Below are positions 16,254-25,082 of a stretch of DNA of 64,000 nt, piece by piece. Numbering within the stretch: the stretch's first letter is position 1; the number at the start of each line of letters is the position of its first letter. Under the pieces are notes generated by a model that saw nothing but the letters and a program-made list of their open reading frames with translations, did no database searches and was not told where the DNA came from. Source of the stretch: JACKJA01 sp050297015 (GTDB lineage Bacteria > Pseudomonadota > Alphaproteobacteria > Micavibrionales > Micavibrionaceae). The stretch spans positions 4,852 to 68,851 of the forward strand of contig JBNKRZ010000032.1 in the NCBI GenBank assembly GCA_050297015.1, in the 5' to 3' direction. Position numbers and translations under genes: made by a program.

Positions 16254-16979
16254 TTAGTTACTCAGACCAAAGGCCATTTCACAAGAAGCGGTATCCGTCG
16301 CTTCATTGTACACCCCAGCAGCCGTTGCACAAGCCGCGGCTCCCAACGCACCAGATTGCATTGTCCCGGTATTAGCCACACCGTCATCCAGCTTCCGGTC
16401 GATCCGGGCCGCCGTAGCAGAAGTCACCGCGGTTGGCGCATCACCGGCAGCAGCCGTACCGTTCAGCGTTACAAAGTGAGAACGCGTAACAGATCCGCCA
16501 CCAACATCAGCTGGCAAGTTACCACCAGCGTGGTAACCAAGAACAAATTCACCGCCAATTTTACCATCAGGCACATTGTTTGCGTTCAAGCCCGGAATGT
16601 AACCGGCATTTTGCAACTGAACCCAAGCCGTACGCCCCTCTGCAGCCGCAGGCAACAGCGCACCGGGGGTCTGGTCTACCGTACCATTTCCGTTACCTCC
16701 CCGGTTACACGGCACCGCGGCACAGTTCGGAATGCGGGCCGTAGCATTCGCCGCAGACATATCACCCGGCACAGCCGCAAACTGGTCGCGGAAACCGCCA
16801 AAGGCCGCATCAAAGGCTTTCACCTGTGAGATTGTTGCGGAAATCTCGGCGTTTTTAATCAGCTCTTGCCCCTTCAGGACACCACCAATCAGCAGACCGA
16901 TAATAATCATAACGATAGCCAATTCCACAAGCGTAAAACCCGCCTGTTTCTTGTCCATCATGTGTTTACGTTCTATCAT
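16254..16979 (-). CDS. Type IV pilin-like major subunit
   Basis: A 241-residue prepilin. After a 14-residue basic leader ending in KKQAG, the cleavage and methylation motif is G|FTLVELAIVMIIIGLLIGG, with the conserved Glu at mature position 5 and a long hydrophobic helix. The C-terminal domain is Gly, Ala and Asn rich with four cysteines (NCAAVPC, AACA, ASCE). The ribosome-binding site AAGGAG lies 7 bp before the ATG at 16979, and a 250-bp leader separates it from the AraC gene. Size, promoter spacing and lone position suggest the major pilin of the adjacent pilus machine. It should be cleaved by the prepilin peptidase at 24208-25056. Confidence 0.88.
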   Translation of the reverse strand: MIERKHMMDKKQAGFTLVELAIVMIIIGLLIGGVLKGQELIKNAEISATISQVKAFDAAFGGFRDQFAAVPGDMSAANATARIPNCAAVPCNRGGNGNGTVDQTPGALLPAAAEGRTAWVQLQNAGYIPGLNANNVPDGKIGGEFVLGYHAGGNLPADVGGGSVTRSHFVTLNGTAAAGDAPTAVTSATAARIDRKLDDGVANTGTMQSGALGAAACATAAGVYNEATDTASCEMAFGLSN

Positions 16980-17226
16980 TTCTATACTCCTTCGTTTGTA
17001 GAAAATACGGTTAGAAAAACCTGTTTAAAGACAGCGCCCTACATACCCCAAGCAGTTCAGGCACCGTCCGCTATTGTATACTGATTTGCCTCCCAATCAT
17101 ACACCGAAAAACCAAAAAACATACATGCCACGTCCCAGTTTCTCAGGGATTTGGGAAACAAAAGATTAACAAACGAGGGAGAAAAAAGGCAGTTTGACAA
17201 ATTGTCTATACAAAAACAAAAAACGC

Positions 17227-18315
17227 CTATGCAGTTTTCTTTTCTTTCCGGGCGTTACGGTAGCGCCCCGGTGAGACATCCATATGCTCACGAAAAACGC
17301 GGTTAAAAGAATCCACGGAATTAAACCCGCATTCCTGCGCGATATGACGGATGGGCGTGTCGGTTTCTTCCAAAAAGTGGCAAGCATCCTCGATCCGCCT
17401 TTCATTCAAGAGCTGCGGCAAGCTTTTTCCAAAGTAACGGTTAATCACATGAGAGAGCAGTGATTCGGATACATTGAGTTCCTGCGCCATATCGGTGCGC
17501 GTGTATGAGGCCTCATGATAAATCTTTTCCCGTTCCAAAAGCGTCTGCACACCCTGTATAATTTTCTGCTCTTCACCGGAAAATTGCTCCAGCGTTTTAG
17601 GCGCAGGACCGGAGCGAGTCTCCAATGCCTGCGGATAAATGCGGAACAAACTGGTCCCCGCCAGATAGACAAAGGCCAGCCCCATCACTGTGCGCAACAT
17701 CTCACCATGCGTCTGCGCCAAAAACGGCGTCATGCCCAAAAGCATAAAAAACAGGAAGAACAAATTGGCAAACACCAAAACCAGAACGAGCCAATAGCGT
17801 TGCCGGGCGCTTTTTTGTTTTTTCAGCTCCGTCAAAAGCCTCCTTTTGCTCAAAAGAAGCGCCATGCAAAGACTGCCCACGGCCACGCCGCTCACAACTA
17901 GCCAATCCTCTAGAACGTCGCAATCATCGGGCAAATGGCAGCTTTCATCACGAGAAGCCCAAAACAGGGAAAGAAGAAAACTCACAGGGATCAAAAGCAA
18001 TATCCCCCACAAGCGCAAAGGCGGCAGCTGGCTCACTTGCGCGATCTGCATAATCACCAAAACAGCCAGAGGCGGTCCCATAAACCATAAGCCCCACTGC
18101 CATACGGCATAAAAAGGTAAAGCCGGCCCAACAAAACGCGCCGCAAAATCAAAGAAAAAAGCGCTGCCTATGACGAAGAAATAGAAAAAGGGCAACAACG
18201 CCCGGCGGTCCCAACCGGCATGAAACGCCATGTACACCATAATATAGATGCACTGGGCTAACCCCAAAAGAGAAACAATCTCCGGCACGGAAAATCTTAG
18301 TTGTTCAAAAGACAT
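17227..18315 (-). CDS. AraC-family regulator with a multi-pass membrane N-terminus
   Basis: A 362-residue protein in two halves. Residues 1-about 235 contain seven predicted hydrophobic helices (for example FFYFFVIGSAFFF and WGILLLIPVSFLLSLFWA). Residues 255-355 are a classic AraC/XylS double helix-turn-helix (MAQELNVSESLLSHVINRYFG and IRHIAQECGFNSVDSFNRVF, ending MDVSPGRYR). Such proteins are thought to be membrane-bound transcription factors sensing an unknown signal. It lies between the pilin gene and the rest of the pilus locus, all on the same strand, so control of pilin expression is an attractive but unproven role. Confidence 0.88.
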   Translation of the reverse strand: MSFEQLRFSVPEIVSLLGLAQCIYIMVYMAFHAGWDRRALLPFFYFFVIGSAFFFDFAARFVGPALPFYAVWQWGLWFMGPPLAVLVIMQIAQVSQLPPLRLWGILLLIPVSFLLSLFWASRDESCHLPDDCDVLEDWLVVSGVAVGSLCMALLLSKRRLLTELKKQKSARQRYWLVLVLVFANLFFLFFMLLGMTPFLAQTHGEMLRTVMGLAFVYLAGTSLFRIYPQALETRSGPAPKTLEQFSGEEQKIIQGVQTLLEREKIYHEASYTRTDMAQELNVSESLLSHVINRYFGKSLPQLLNERRIEDACHFLEETDTPIRHIAQECGFNSVDSFNRVFREHMDVSPGRYRNARKEKKTA

Positions 18316-18330
18316 GCCCGATCATAACGC

Positions 18331-19065
18331 TCAAGGCGCAGATGTACAGAGCGGGTTAAGGGCTGCCTCGTCTTTATTCAGAATTCTTTCGCAAATATAG
18401 CTCTTGATAAAGGCCACTTCCGTAGGCGGCATATTTTCCGCCCCATCCTTAAGTATTTCAATCAACAGATCGTAGGCGGCTTCCTTTTCCCCACGCGCGC
18501 TCAAGAGCAAAACGGGCATTTCACGCACCCAATACGGCTTATCCGGCGTATATAAATCAGCCAGCTCATAAGCCAGCTCTTGCGCTTTCTCCATATCTTT
18601 TTGGGAATAACGCGCCATAAAAACAGCCTGCGCCAGCCAGCGCCACTTTTCGTCACCCGGCACTTTTCCTACCATGGCAAGGTAATCAATGAGCGGCGTT
18701 AAGTCTGGCGCATCCTTCCGCACAGCGCCAAAATAATACGCCGCCAGATAAGGCATAAAGTTAGAAGCCGAATCCCATTGATGGGCCACACCAAACCAAC
18801 GTCCCAAACGGTCATAATCATAATGAGAGAAATTCGTCACCCGCCCGCCTGTATCGCCCAAATTCTGGAGAACGATCCCCGCCGCGCGATAAGCTAGCTG
18901 CGTATCGCCGAGCATCATCATAGCCCCTCTTTGCGCCGAAGGAACCGGAGGCACGTTAGTCCATACGGCTTGACGGTCGCGCGCATAAAGCCAAAATGCC
19001 GCGTTCATGGCAAAGGCGAAAGCCAAAAAGAAAGAGACAACAATTAGCGCCTTTTTCTCGTTCAT
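18331..19065 (-). CDS. Membrane-anchored TPR-like protein, probably paired with the ABC permease
   Basis: A 244-residue protein with one N-terminal helix (ALIVVSFFLAFAFAMNAAFWLY, residues 7-28) and a helical, tetratricopeptide-like periplasmic part (AQAVFMARYSQKDMEKAQELAYELADLY style pairs). I do not recognise a named family. Its ATG overlaps the stop of the permease gene (TGATG), so the two are translationally coupled and probably work together. By position it could be the counterpart of the accessory protein PilG in the Myxococcus PilGHI system, but I see no sequence proof. Confidence 0.7.
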   Translation of the reverse strand: MNEKKALIVVSFFLAFAFAMNAAFWLYARDRQAVWTNVPPVPSAQRGAMMMLGDTQLAYRAAGIVLQNLGDTGGRVTNFSHYDYDRLGRWFGVAHQWDSASNFMPYLAAYYFGAVRKDAPDLTPLIDYLAMVGKVPGDEKWRWLAQAVFMARYSQKDMEKAQELAYELADLYTPDKPYWVREMPVLLLSARGEKEAAYDLLIEILKDGAENMPPTEVAFIKSYICERILNKDEAALNPLCTSAP

Positions 19066-19823
19066 CAAAACTGCCTGCGCATCAGATCAAACAAAGCAGC
19101 CATCATAAGTAAAAAGCTATAAATCACGCCTTGGGCCAGAATAAACAATACAGAAATGTTAGAATCCCCGTAAACCAGCCAACTTGTTTGGGCCATTAAA
19201 TCCAGACGCGGCACAATCAAAGAGACAACCTGCATGATATACCCAAGAAAAACAAAGCCCTGCCCTATATCGGAATCGACAATGCCCAATATCTGACCGA
19301 TCATCCGGGCCAATACATAAAGCGCAAACACAGCCAAAGCTCCCGCCGTCGGGGATGAGAGAACAAAGGCAAAAAACAAGGCGGCCTGAGCCATAATAAA
19401 AAACTCGGCGACAAGACTTAAGCCCCATAAAAAATGCGCTTGCCCCACCATATGCGGCGCAAGCGCACATAAAGCGAGGCTCAAAACCACAGCTAAAAAC
19501 ACCGCTAGTAAACCAAAGGCCAGCGCATGGGAGAAAAGAAACGCCGGGCGGCTAATCGCGCGGGAAAGGATATATTCCACATCCTTGGTTTCAAACGCCC
19601 GCCGGAGATAAAACACGATAAAAAGGACAAGCCCCGCCACCCCGGCAAGCCGCAAACCGCTGGCCGCAAAAACGACAGAAAACTGATCCGATTCAACAAT
19701 AGCCGCCCCTCCTAAAAAAAGGGAAAGGCTCAAACCAACGGCAATCAAAAGCAAAAAGGAATGAATTAAGCGATCCCGCAGAGCCGCTGTCAAAACATAT
19801 TTAACAAGCGATAAGGAAACCAT
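19065..19823 (-). CDS. ABC-2-type transporter permease in the pilus locus
   Basis: A 252-residue protein with six or seven strongly hydrophobic helices and no soluble domain. The layout is that of ABC-2 type permeases: an N-terminal helix near residue 20, the amphipathic DVEYILSRAISRPAFLFSH loop between helices 2 and 3, then paired helices. It has no ATPase of its own next to it. The only one in the region is at 26931-27671, inside the same pilus gene cluster, and the two probably form one transporter. Confidence 0.78.
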   Translation of the reverse strand: MVSLSLVKYVLTAALRDRLIHSFLLLIAVGLSLSLFLGGAAIVESDQFSVVFAASGLRLAGVAGLVLFIVFYLRRAFETKDVEYILSRAISRPAFLFSHALAFGLLAVFLAVVLSLALCALAPHMVGQAHFLWGLSLVAEFFIMAQAALFFAFVLSSPTAGALAVFALYVLARMIGQILGIVDSDIGQGFVFLGYIMQVVSLIVPRLDLMAQTSWLVYGDSNISVLFILAQGVIYSFLLMMAALFDLMRRQF

Positions 19824-19859
19824 ATTAGACAGACTTTCAAAAGATCAGGAAACACCGTA

Positions 19860-21695
19860 TTAAAATTCAAGCGGACGGCGATCTCCGGAAAACTTTTTAT
19901 ATAAATCCGTATCCGTTTTATGAACGCTTCCACGCGAACCATCCAAAATCGTCGCTTTCAAAAAGACAACAAGCTCCGTCTTTTGAATTTTATCTTCCTG
20001 CGTGCGGAACAAGCTTCCAAATATGGGCACCTCACCCAAAACAGGTATCCCCTCTTGAGTGGAATCTGCGCGGTCTTGCATCAAGCCTCCCATAACAATG
20101 GTCTCTCCGGAATCTATGCTCACAACAGTGTCCATTTCCTGAACATTAACAACAGGAACACTCGACTCAAGCCCCGCCGCATCAAGATATGTAACCGCCG
20201 GGTCAGGCTTCGTATCAACAATACGCGTTATAGTCGGGCGCACAGCCATAGAAACTTCCCGACTATCGAGATTAATCGAAGGCTGTACGTTAATCAAAAC
20301 CCCTTCCGGCACGGTGTGAACGGTGCTATCGACCTCAACCTGAGCCGGGGAAGCATCTGTCGCTTGCGTCACATCAATATCCAATTCGAAATAAACCTCA
20401 TTCCGGGAGACATTGAGAACAGCCGATTGGTTATTGAGAACCGTCATACGCGGGCTGGCCAAAGCACGAACCGTCCCAAAACGAGAAACAGCCTCAATCG
20501 CAGCACTAAAATCATTCGTCAAGTAACTCACAGCTAAATCAGATGCCGCCACAGGATCAAGAAGCGGGCGCACCGGAGAGCTATTAAAGCCTCCCGTTAT
20601 ACTACCCGCCGGACCATCCAGAAGAGCCCAATCAATCCCCGTAGCAAATTCATCCGTCAAATTCACTTCAAAAACCTTAGCCTCAATAAGAACCTGCGCC
20701 GTCACAGAGCGCCGCACTTCTTTCAAGTAAGCGTCTATTTCTTTATGTTGCCGCTCGCTTGCATAAACAGAGATCAAGCCAGCCTGTTTATTCAAAGAAA
20801 ATCGTGAATCGGCAGAAATACTCTGAGAATCATCCTCTTCTTCTTCTGCACTAACCGGCGGTAGAGCAGAAACATTCAAAACCGTTTCAGGGGGTTGAAC
20901 AGTCACCTCACCGCCCTCCGCCACCACAGCCCCCACCGGAGCCGGATTAGGCGCAACGGACGTAATTTGCGGATCAGCACTTGTCTTCAAACGCCCATGA
21001 GATTCAGACACTCCTAAAATCTGGGTCAAACCGCTCGCCATTTCCCCCCAGAAATCAGACTCACTTGAAGCCTCAATACCGAAGGTCGATCCCGTATCAG
21101 CCCCCTCACCCGTAACAACGGAAACATCCGTGTGAACACTGCTCGCGTTAGAGCGTACATAGCTTAAATAATCAATCTTGTACGTTTTGTTATAAGGACG
21201 ATCCAGCTCAATACGTATTGAATTGTCATCTATTTTGTAACGCAAACCCGCGATTTCGGATAGACGCTCAACGACCAAGTCAAAGGGCTTTTCACGCGCC
21301 GTAAAAATAACCGAACCGCGAATACGGGGGTCAAGTTCAATATCGAAGCCCGCCTGCCGTGCCAAATCATAAAGAACATCCCGCAACGGCACCGTCTGAT
21401 TCACTTCAACACTCACCAACGGCATCGGCGTTAAATCCTCCGCCGGGGGAAGCGTATAAGACTGCAAGTCGGGTATCCCCGCCATATCAGCGTTTCGCCC
21501 TGCAACAGCATCCTCTTCTTCAAACCGCGGCTCCAACGCATCGCGGTAATCCTGCGCATCCATGTTCCCCGCTCGATCCGCCTTCAAATAATTACGGGAC
21601 AAATCACAGCCCGAGAGCGATAAAACAGCAACAAAAAGGATGAAAAAGGAAAAGAAAGGCTTTTGTGAAAAGAAGCGCTTATCAACGTTGTTCAT
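19860..21695 (-). CDS. Secretin of the type IV pilus (MshL/PilQ-like) lipoprotein
   Basis: Outer-membrane pore through which the pilus emerges. I start it at the ATG at 21695, because the protein then opens with a short basic region, a hydrophobic stretch and a lipobox (SLSGC, Cys about residue 30). The longer frame upstream has no such signal. Residues about 90-190 hold an STN/N0-type domain (QTVPLRDVLYDLARQAGFDI). The C-terminal third is the secretin barrel (VPVVNVQEMDTVVSIDSG, GGLMQD, VPILG-type motif in VPIFGSLFR). The order of domains and the Thr/Ser-rich middle resemble MshL. The length is 611 residues. Confidence 0.88.
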   Translation of the reverse strand: MNNVDKRFFSQKPFFSFFILFVAVLSLSGCDLSRNYLKADRAGNMDAQDYRDALEPRFEEEDAVAGRNADMAGIPDLQSYTLPPAEDLTPMPLVSVEVNQTVPLRDVLYDLARQAGFDIELDPRIRGSVIFTAREKPFDLVVERLSEIAGLRYKIDDNSIRIELDRPYNKTYKIDYLSYVRSNASSVHTDVSVVTGEGADTGSTFGIEASSESDFWGEMASGLTQILGVSESHGRLKTSADPQITSVAPNPAPVGAVVAEGGEVTVQPPETVLNVSALPPVSAEEEEDDSQSISADSRFSLNKQAGLISVYASERQHKEIDAYLKEVRRSVTAQVLIEAKVFEVNLTDEFATGIDWALLDGPAGSITGGFNSSPVRPLLDPVAASDLAVSYLTNDFSAAIEAVSRFGTVRALASPRMTVLNNQSAVLNVSRNEVYFELDIDVTQATDASPAQVEVDSTVHTVPEGVLINVQPSINLDSREVSMAVRPTITRIVDTKPDPAVTYLDAAGLESSVPVVNVQEMDTVVSIDSGETIVMGGLMQDRADSTQEGIPVLGEVPIFGSLFRTQEDKIQKTELVVFLKATILDGSRGSVHKTDTDLYKKFSGDRRPLEF

Positions 21696-21836
21696 GATAT
21701 ATCCATCTACACGAGTGATTAAGTCCGAAAAGGAAGAGAGCGCAAACGAATCTACGCCGAAGAATCCTCCTAACCTTATACCACACTCGCCATACCTTAA
21801 AAAGGCACAATGCGAAAAAGCACCAGACAACGTAAA

Positions 21837-22973
21837 TTAATCAGAAAAAGTAAGGACAGAAGTATCAACACTTTCCAACGCGCTGCGCTTCCCTTTTAAG
21901 GTCCCCAATTCAAGCTCGCGAATTTGAATTTTCAAATCGCCTGGCTGATCGGCATTCGACAACGCGGTCTCTTCCGTAATCTCCCCTTTGGCATAAAGGG
22001 CTAAAAGAGACTGATCGAAGGTATGCATTCCCAACTGATTATTTTGTTCCATAACGTCACGAATTTTAGAAATTTTGCCGCTTTCAATAAGCTCTTTAAC
22101 AAGCCCCTGATTGAGCATCACTTCCGTAATAACACGTAAACCACCTGCTTTCGCCGGAACAAGACGTTGGGAGACAATCGCCTTGAGGTTCATAGAAAGA
22201 TTTAAACGCACTTGTTGCTGATATTCTTCCGGGAACATGTTCACGATACGCTCAATCGACTGGTACGCATTCGATGTATGAAGCGTCGCCAGACATAAAT
22301 GCCCCGTTTCGGAAGCCGTCAAAGCTTGCTCCATAACTTCACGGTCACGAATTTCCCCAATCAAAATAACATCGGGGCGCTGTCGCAAAACATTTTTCAA
22401 TGCCACAGCATAAGATTCCGTATCGACCCCGACTTCCCTCTGCGTAACAACGGATTTTTGATGTTCATGAAAATATTCGATAGGATCTTCGATCGTAATA
22501 ATATGCCCGGAAGCGTTGCGGTTCCGATGGTCAATCATCGCCGCTAATGATGTCGATTTCCCCGACCCCGTCATTCCGGTAAATAAAACAAGACCGCGTT
22601 TTTCCATTGATATTTTTTCCAAGAGCGGCGGCAAATGCAATTCCGCAAAGCCGGGAATTTTGGAGATTACACGGCGTATCACCAGAGCTGGCTGTTGGCG
22701 TTGACGCAACACATTGATACGATAACGTCCGAACTGCCCCGCATCCAAAGAGGTGTTCAATTCCATGTGGGTTTCGAACTCCCGCAACTGACGGTTTGTA
22801 AGGATGGAGGACATAATATCATTAAGCTCATCAAGACTGAGAGGCTCTTGGCGCAACGCAATGACATCATCATCCGCGCGCATACTAGGCGGATGACCGA
22901 CCGTCAGATACAAATCACTGGCCTGAGCCTCCGTCATTTGTCTGAAATATCCAAGAACGAGCGGTTCACTCAA
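21837..22973 (-). CDS. pilU: Pilus retraction-type ATPase, PilU-like
   Basis: A 378-residue AAA-type secretion ATPase. It has an N-terminal PAS-like domain (ASDLYLTVGHPPSMR), Walker A GMTGSGKSTSLAAM, the Asp-box EDPIEYFH, Walker B DVILIGEIRDREVM and the His-box HLCLATLHTSNAYQSIERI. Lys, Asp and Glu residues needed for catalysis are present. It starts 3 bp inside the end of pilT and differs from it in the C-terminal tail, the usual picture of a pilT-pilU pair. PilU generally works only together with PilT. Confidence 0.9.
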   Translation of the reverse strand: MSEPLVLGYFRQMTEAQASDLYLTVGHPPSMRADDDVIALRQEPLSLDELNDIMSSILTNRQLREFETHMELNTSLDAGQFGRYRINVLRQRQQPALVIRRVISKIPGFAELHLPPLLEKISMEKRGLVLFTGMTGSGKSTSLAAMIDHRNRNASGHIITIEDPIEYFHEHQKSVVTQREVGVDTESYAVALKNVLRQRPDVILIGEIRDREVMEQALTASETGHLCLATLHTSNAYQSIERIVNMFPEEYQQQVRLNLSMNLKAIVSQRLVPAKAGGLRVITEVMLNQGLVKELIESGKISKIRDVMEQNNQLGMHTFDQSLLALYAKGEITEETALSNADQPGDLKIQIRELELGTLKGKRSALESVDTSVLTFSD

Positions 22974-24100
22974 AACGAATACCCCTCTTCATGCGCTCTG
23001 CCACCAGTTTGATGGGTTGATTCCCCGCCCAAAGATGCCGGCACATCATCATCATCCAATTCATCTTGAGAATCTGATGTTTTAAGCAAAACACGTCGCG
23101 CTTCACGCTTATCAATGACACCTTGCTCCAATAGAGCGTCAACAGAATCTTCCATCGTAATCATGCCGTAACGCGAGCCTGTCTGAATCATGGAATAAAG
23201 CTGAGCCACCTGATTTTCACGGATCAGATTTCGCACAGCATTCGTCCCTACCAAAATTTCATGGGCGGCCACCCGCCCCCCTGTCGTCCGTTTAAGAAGC
23301 GTTTGTGCAACAACACCCTGCAGCGAACCGGCAAGCATCGCGCGGACCATTTCCTTATCCCCCGTCGGGAAAACGTCAATGATACGATCAACGGTTTTTG
23401 CCGCTGAACTCGCGTGCAAGGTCGCAAAGACAAGGTGTCCCGTTTCCGCCGCCGTCAAAGCCAGAGAGATCGTTTCATAATCACGCATCTCCCCCACAAG
23501 AATTACATCAGGATCTTCCCGCAACGAGCTTTTAAGCGCGCGCGCAAATGTTTTTGTATCGGGACCTATTTCCCGGTGGTTCACAAGGCTCTTTTTCGAC
23601 GTATGAAAAAATTCCACCGGATCTTCAATCGTCACAATGTGACGTGCGGATGTCTCATTAATGTGATTAATCATGGAAGCCAGCGTTGTTGACTTACCAC
23701 TACCGGTCGGGCCGACAACCAAAACAACCCCCTTCTCCAACTCTGAAAAGCGGCGCATAATCGGCGGCAATTCAAGCTCATCCATCGTTGGAATAAGGGA
23801 AGGAATGCTCCGAAAAACAGCGGCCGTCCCCGTCCGCGTTGTGAAGATATTGACCCGGAAACGCGCTTTCTCGCCAAAGGAAATAGCAAAATCAAGCTCC
23901 ATATCCCGTTCAAATTCCGCCCGCTGATCTTCGGTCATAACAGAATAAAGCATCGTACGGATATCATCGCTTTCGAGAACATCTGTCTTAATTCGTTTCA
24001 TATCACCATGCGCACGGATGATGGGTTGATTTTTCGGACTCAAATGCAAATCAGACGCTTCGTTCTGAATTGTAAAAGCCAACAATTGGGTTATATCCAC
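22970..24100 (-). CDS. pilT: Type IV pilus retraction ATPase PilT
   Basis: Hexameric ATPase that disassembles the pilus to power twitching. I chose the GTG at 24100 as start: the protein then reads MDITQLLAFTIQNEASDLHLS, the normal PilT N-terminus, and GGAGG lies 5 bp upstream. A GTG four codons earlier overlaps that ribosome-binding site. Walker A is GPTGSGKSTTLASM (residues about 130-143), the Asp-box EDPVEFFH, Walker B DPDVILVGEMRDYET and the His-box HLVFATLHASSAAKT. A longer than usual C-terminal tail ends in Gly/His-rich sequence. The length is 376 residues. Confidence 0.93.
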   Translation of the reverse strand: MDITQLLAFTIQNEASDLHLSPKNQPIIRAHGDMKRIKTDVLESDDIRTMLYSVMTEDQRAEFERDMELDFAISFGEKARFRVNIFTTRTGTAAVFRSIPSLIPTMDELELPPIMRRFSELEKGVVLVVGPTGSGKSTTLASMINHINETSARHIVTIEDPVEFFHTSKKSLVNHREIGPDTKTFARALKSSLREDPDVILVGEMRDYETISLALTAAETGHLVFATLHASSAAKTVDRIIDVFPTGDKEMVRAMLAGSLQGVVAQTLLKRTTGGRVAAHEILVGTNAVRNLIRENQVAQLYSMIQTGSRYGMITMEDSVDALLEQGVIDKREARRVLLKTSDSQDELDDDDVPASLGGESTHQTGGRAHEEGYSF

Positions 24101-24207
24101 GAGAACCTCCACACAGGGAAAAGACTTTGTATCATGTTACAGTTGTACGCCAAAAGTGCAAACAGAAAGTAAACAAAGATCAATAAGTTAAAGGATGTGT
24201 CTCCCCA

Positions 24208-25056
24208 TCAAAAGAAAGGCATCACAGACGAAAACCACTCCCAACCGTCGGAAAGGAGCAAAATATAAAATGACACAATCAGCGCCGGGCCAAAAGGAAA
24301 CACCGGCGTTTTAAACAAACCGCGCCACAAAAGCCCTAAAAAAACACCGGCAAAACCACTCAAAATTAAAAAAAACGGAAAGGCGCTTATTCCCAGCCAC
24401 AGCCCTGCCACAGCAAAAAATTTTACATCACCGCCTCCCAACGCATCCTTTTTCAAGAAAAAACTGAGCAGAGCCCCGGCCCCCCATGCAAAAGAACCAT
24501 AAAGAAAAGCCGCGCCCACAGAGGGTAAAACAGCATGCATAAAAAGAGGCACACTGATCCCATACATCGGCCACCCCGTGCTTAAAACAAAAGCTCCACC
24601 GATCACGGCCAACGGTAAAACAAGCTGATCGGGAAGAATATAATGCTCCAAATCAATAACAAATAGCGCCACCAAAAACGGCAACGCCAAAAGCAAAAAC
24701 AGTAGAGCCGGAGAAAATCCCCACGCCGCATAACCTCCCAACGCTGCCAACAAGGTTCCCAGTTCAATCAATGGATAACGCGCACCAATAGGCGCCGCGC
24801 AAAAACGGCAACGCCCCCGCAAAAATAGCCATGAAAAAAGAGGCACAAGGTCGTGAACAGCCAAAGCTTTCCCACAAGAGGGACAGGCCGAGCGTCCCGC
24901 ATAAAGAGGCGCGCTTAATTTTCTTTGGGCAGGAGAAACTTTTTTCCATACCCAAGACTCACCGCGCGGCACACGCCATGAGAGCGCCGTAGAGAAACTG
25001 CCCAGCACAAGACCGGCAAAACCAACAAGAAGCATCTCAGAAAAAGTGGAAAGCAA
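24208..25056 (-). CDS. pilD: Prepilin peptidase / N-methyltransferase (PilD-like)
   Basis: Bifunctional membrane aspartic protease that cuts prepilins at the Gly-Phe bond and methylates the new N-terminus. The 282-residue protein has the cytoplasmic zinc-binding region with two CxxC pairs (SCPSCGK and RCRFCAAP), catalytic Asp motifs in the FVIDLEHYILPD and GGGDVKF helices, and eight hydrophobic segments. The start is a TTG at 25056, preceded by GAGGGA. It lies between the TPR gene and pilT, and its substrate is the pilin at 16254-16979. Confidence 0.93.
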   Translation of the reverse strand: MLSTFSEMLLVGFAGLVLGSFSTALSWRVPRGESWVWKKVSPAQRKLSAPLYAGRSACPSCGKALAVHDLVPLFSWLFLRGRCRFCAAPIGARYPLIELGTLLAALGGYAAWGFSPALLFLLLALPFLVALFVIDLEHYILPDQLVLPLAVIGGAFVLSTGWPMYGISVPLFMHAVLPSVGAAFLYGSFAWGAGALLSFFLKKDALGGGDVKFFAVAGLWLGISAFPFFLILSGFAGVFLGLLWRGLFKTPVFPFGPALIVSFYILLLSDGWEWFSSVMPFF

Positions 25057-25082
25057 AACGATCTTCCCTCAGCCCACCGCAG

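Noticed and set aside
16980..17226. A sigma-54 promoter for the pilin gene (TGGCATGTATGTTTTTT).
   Set aside because: The GG/GC pair of the consensus is incomplete; only an AT-rich -10-like TACAAT is seen, without a matching -35 box.
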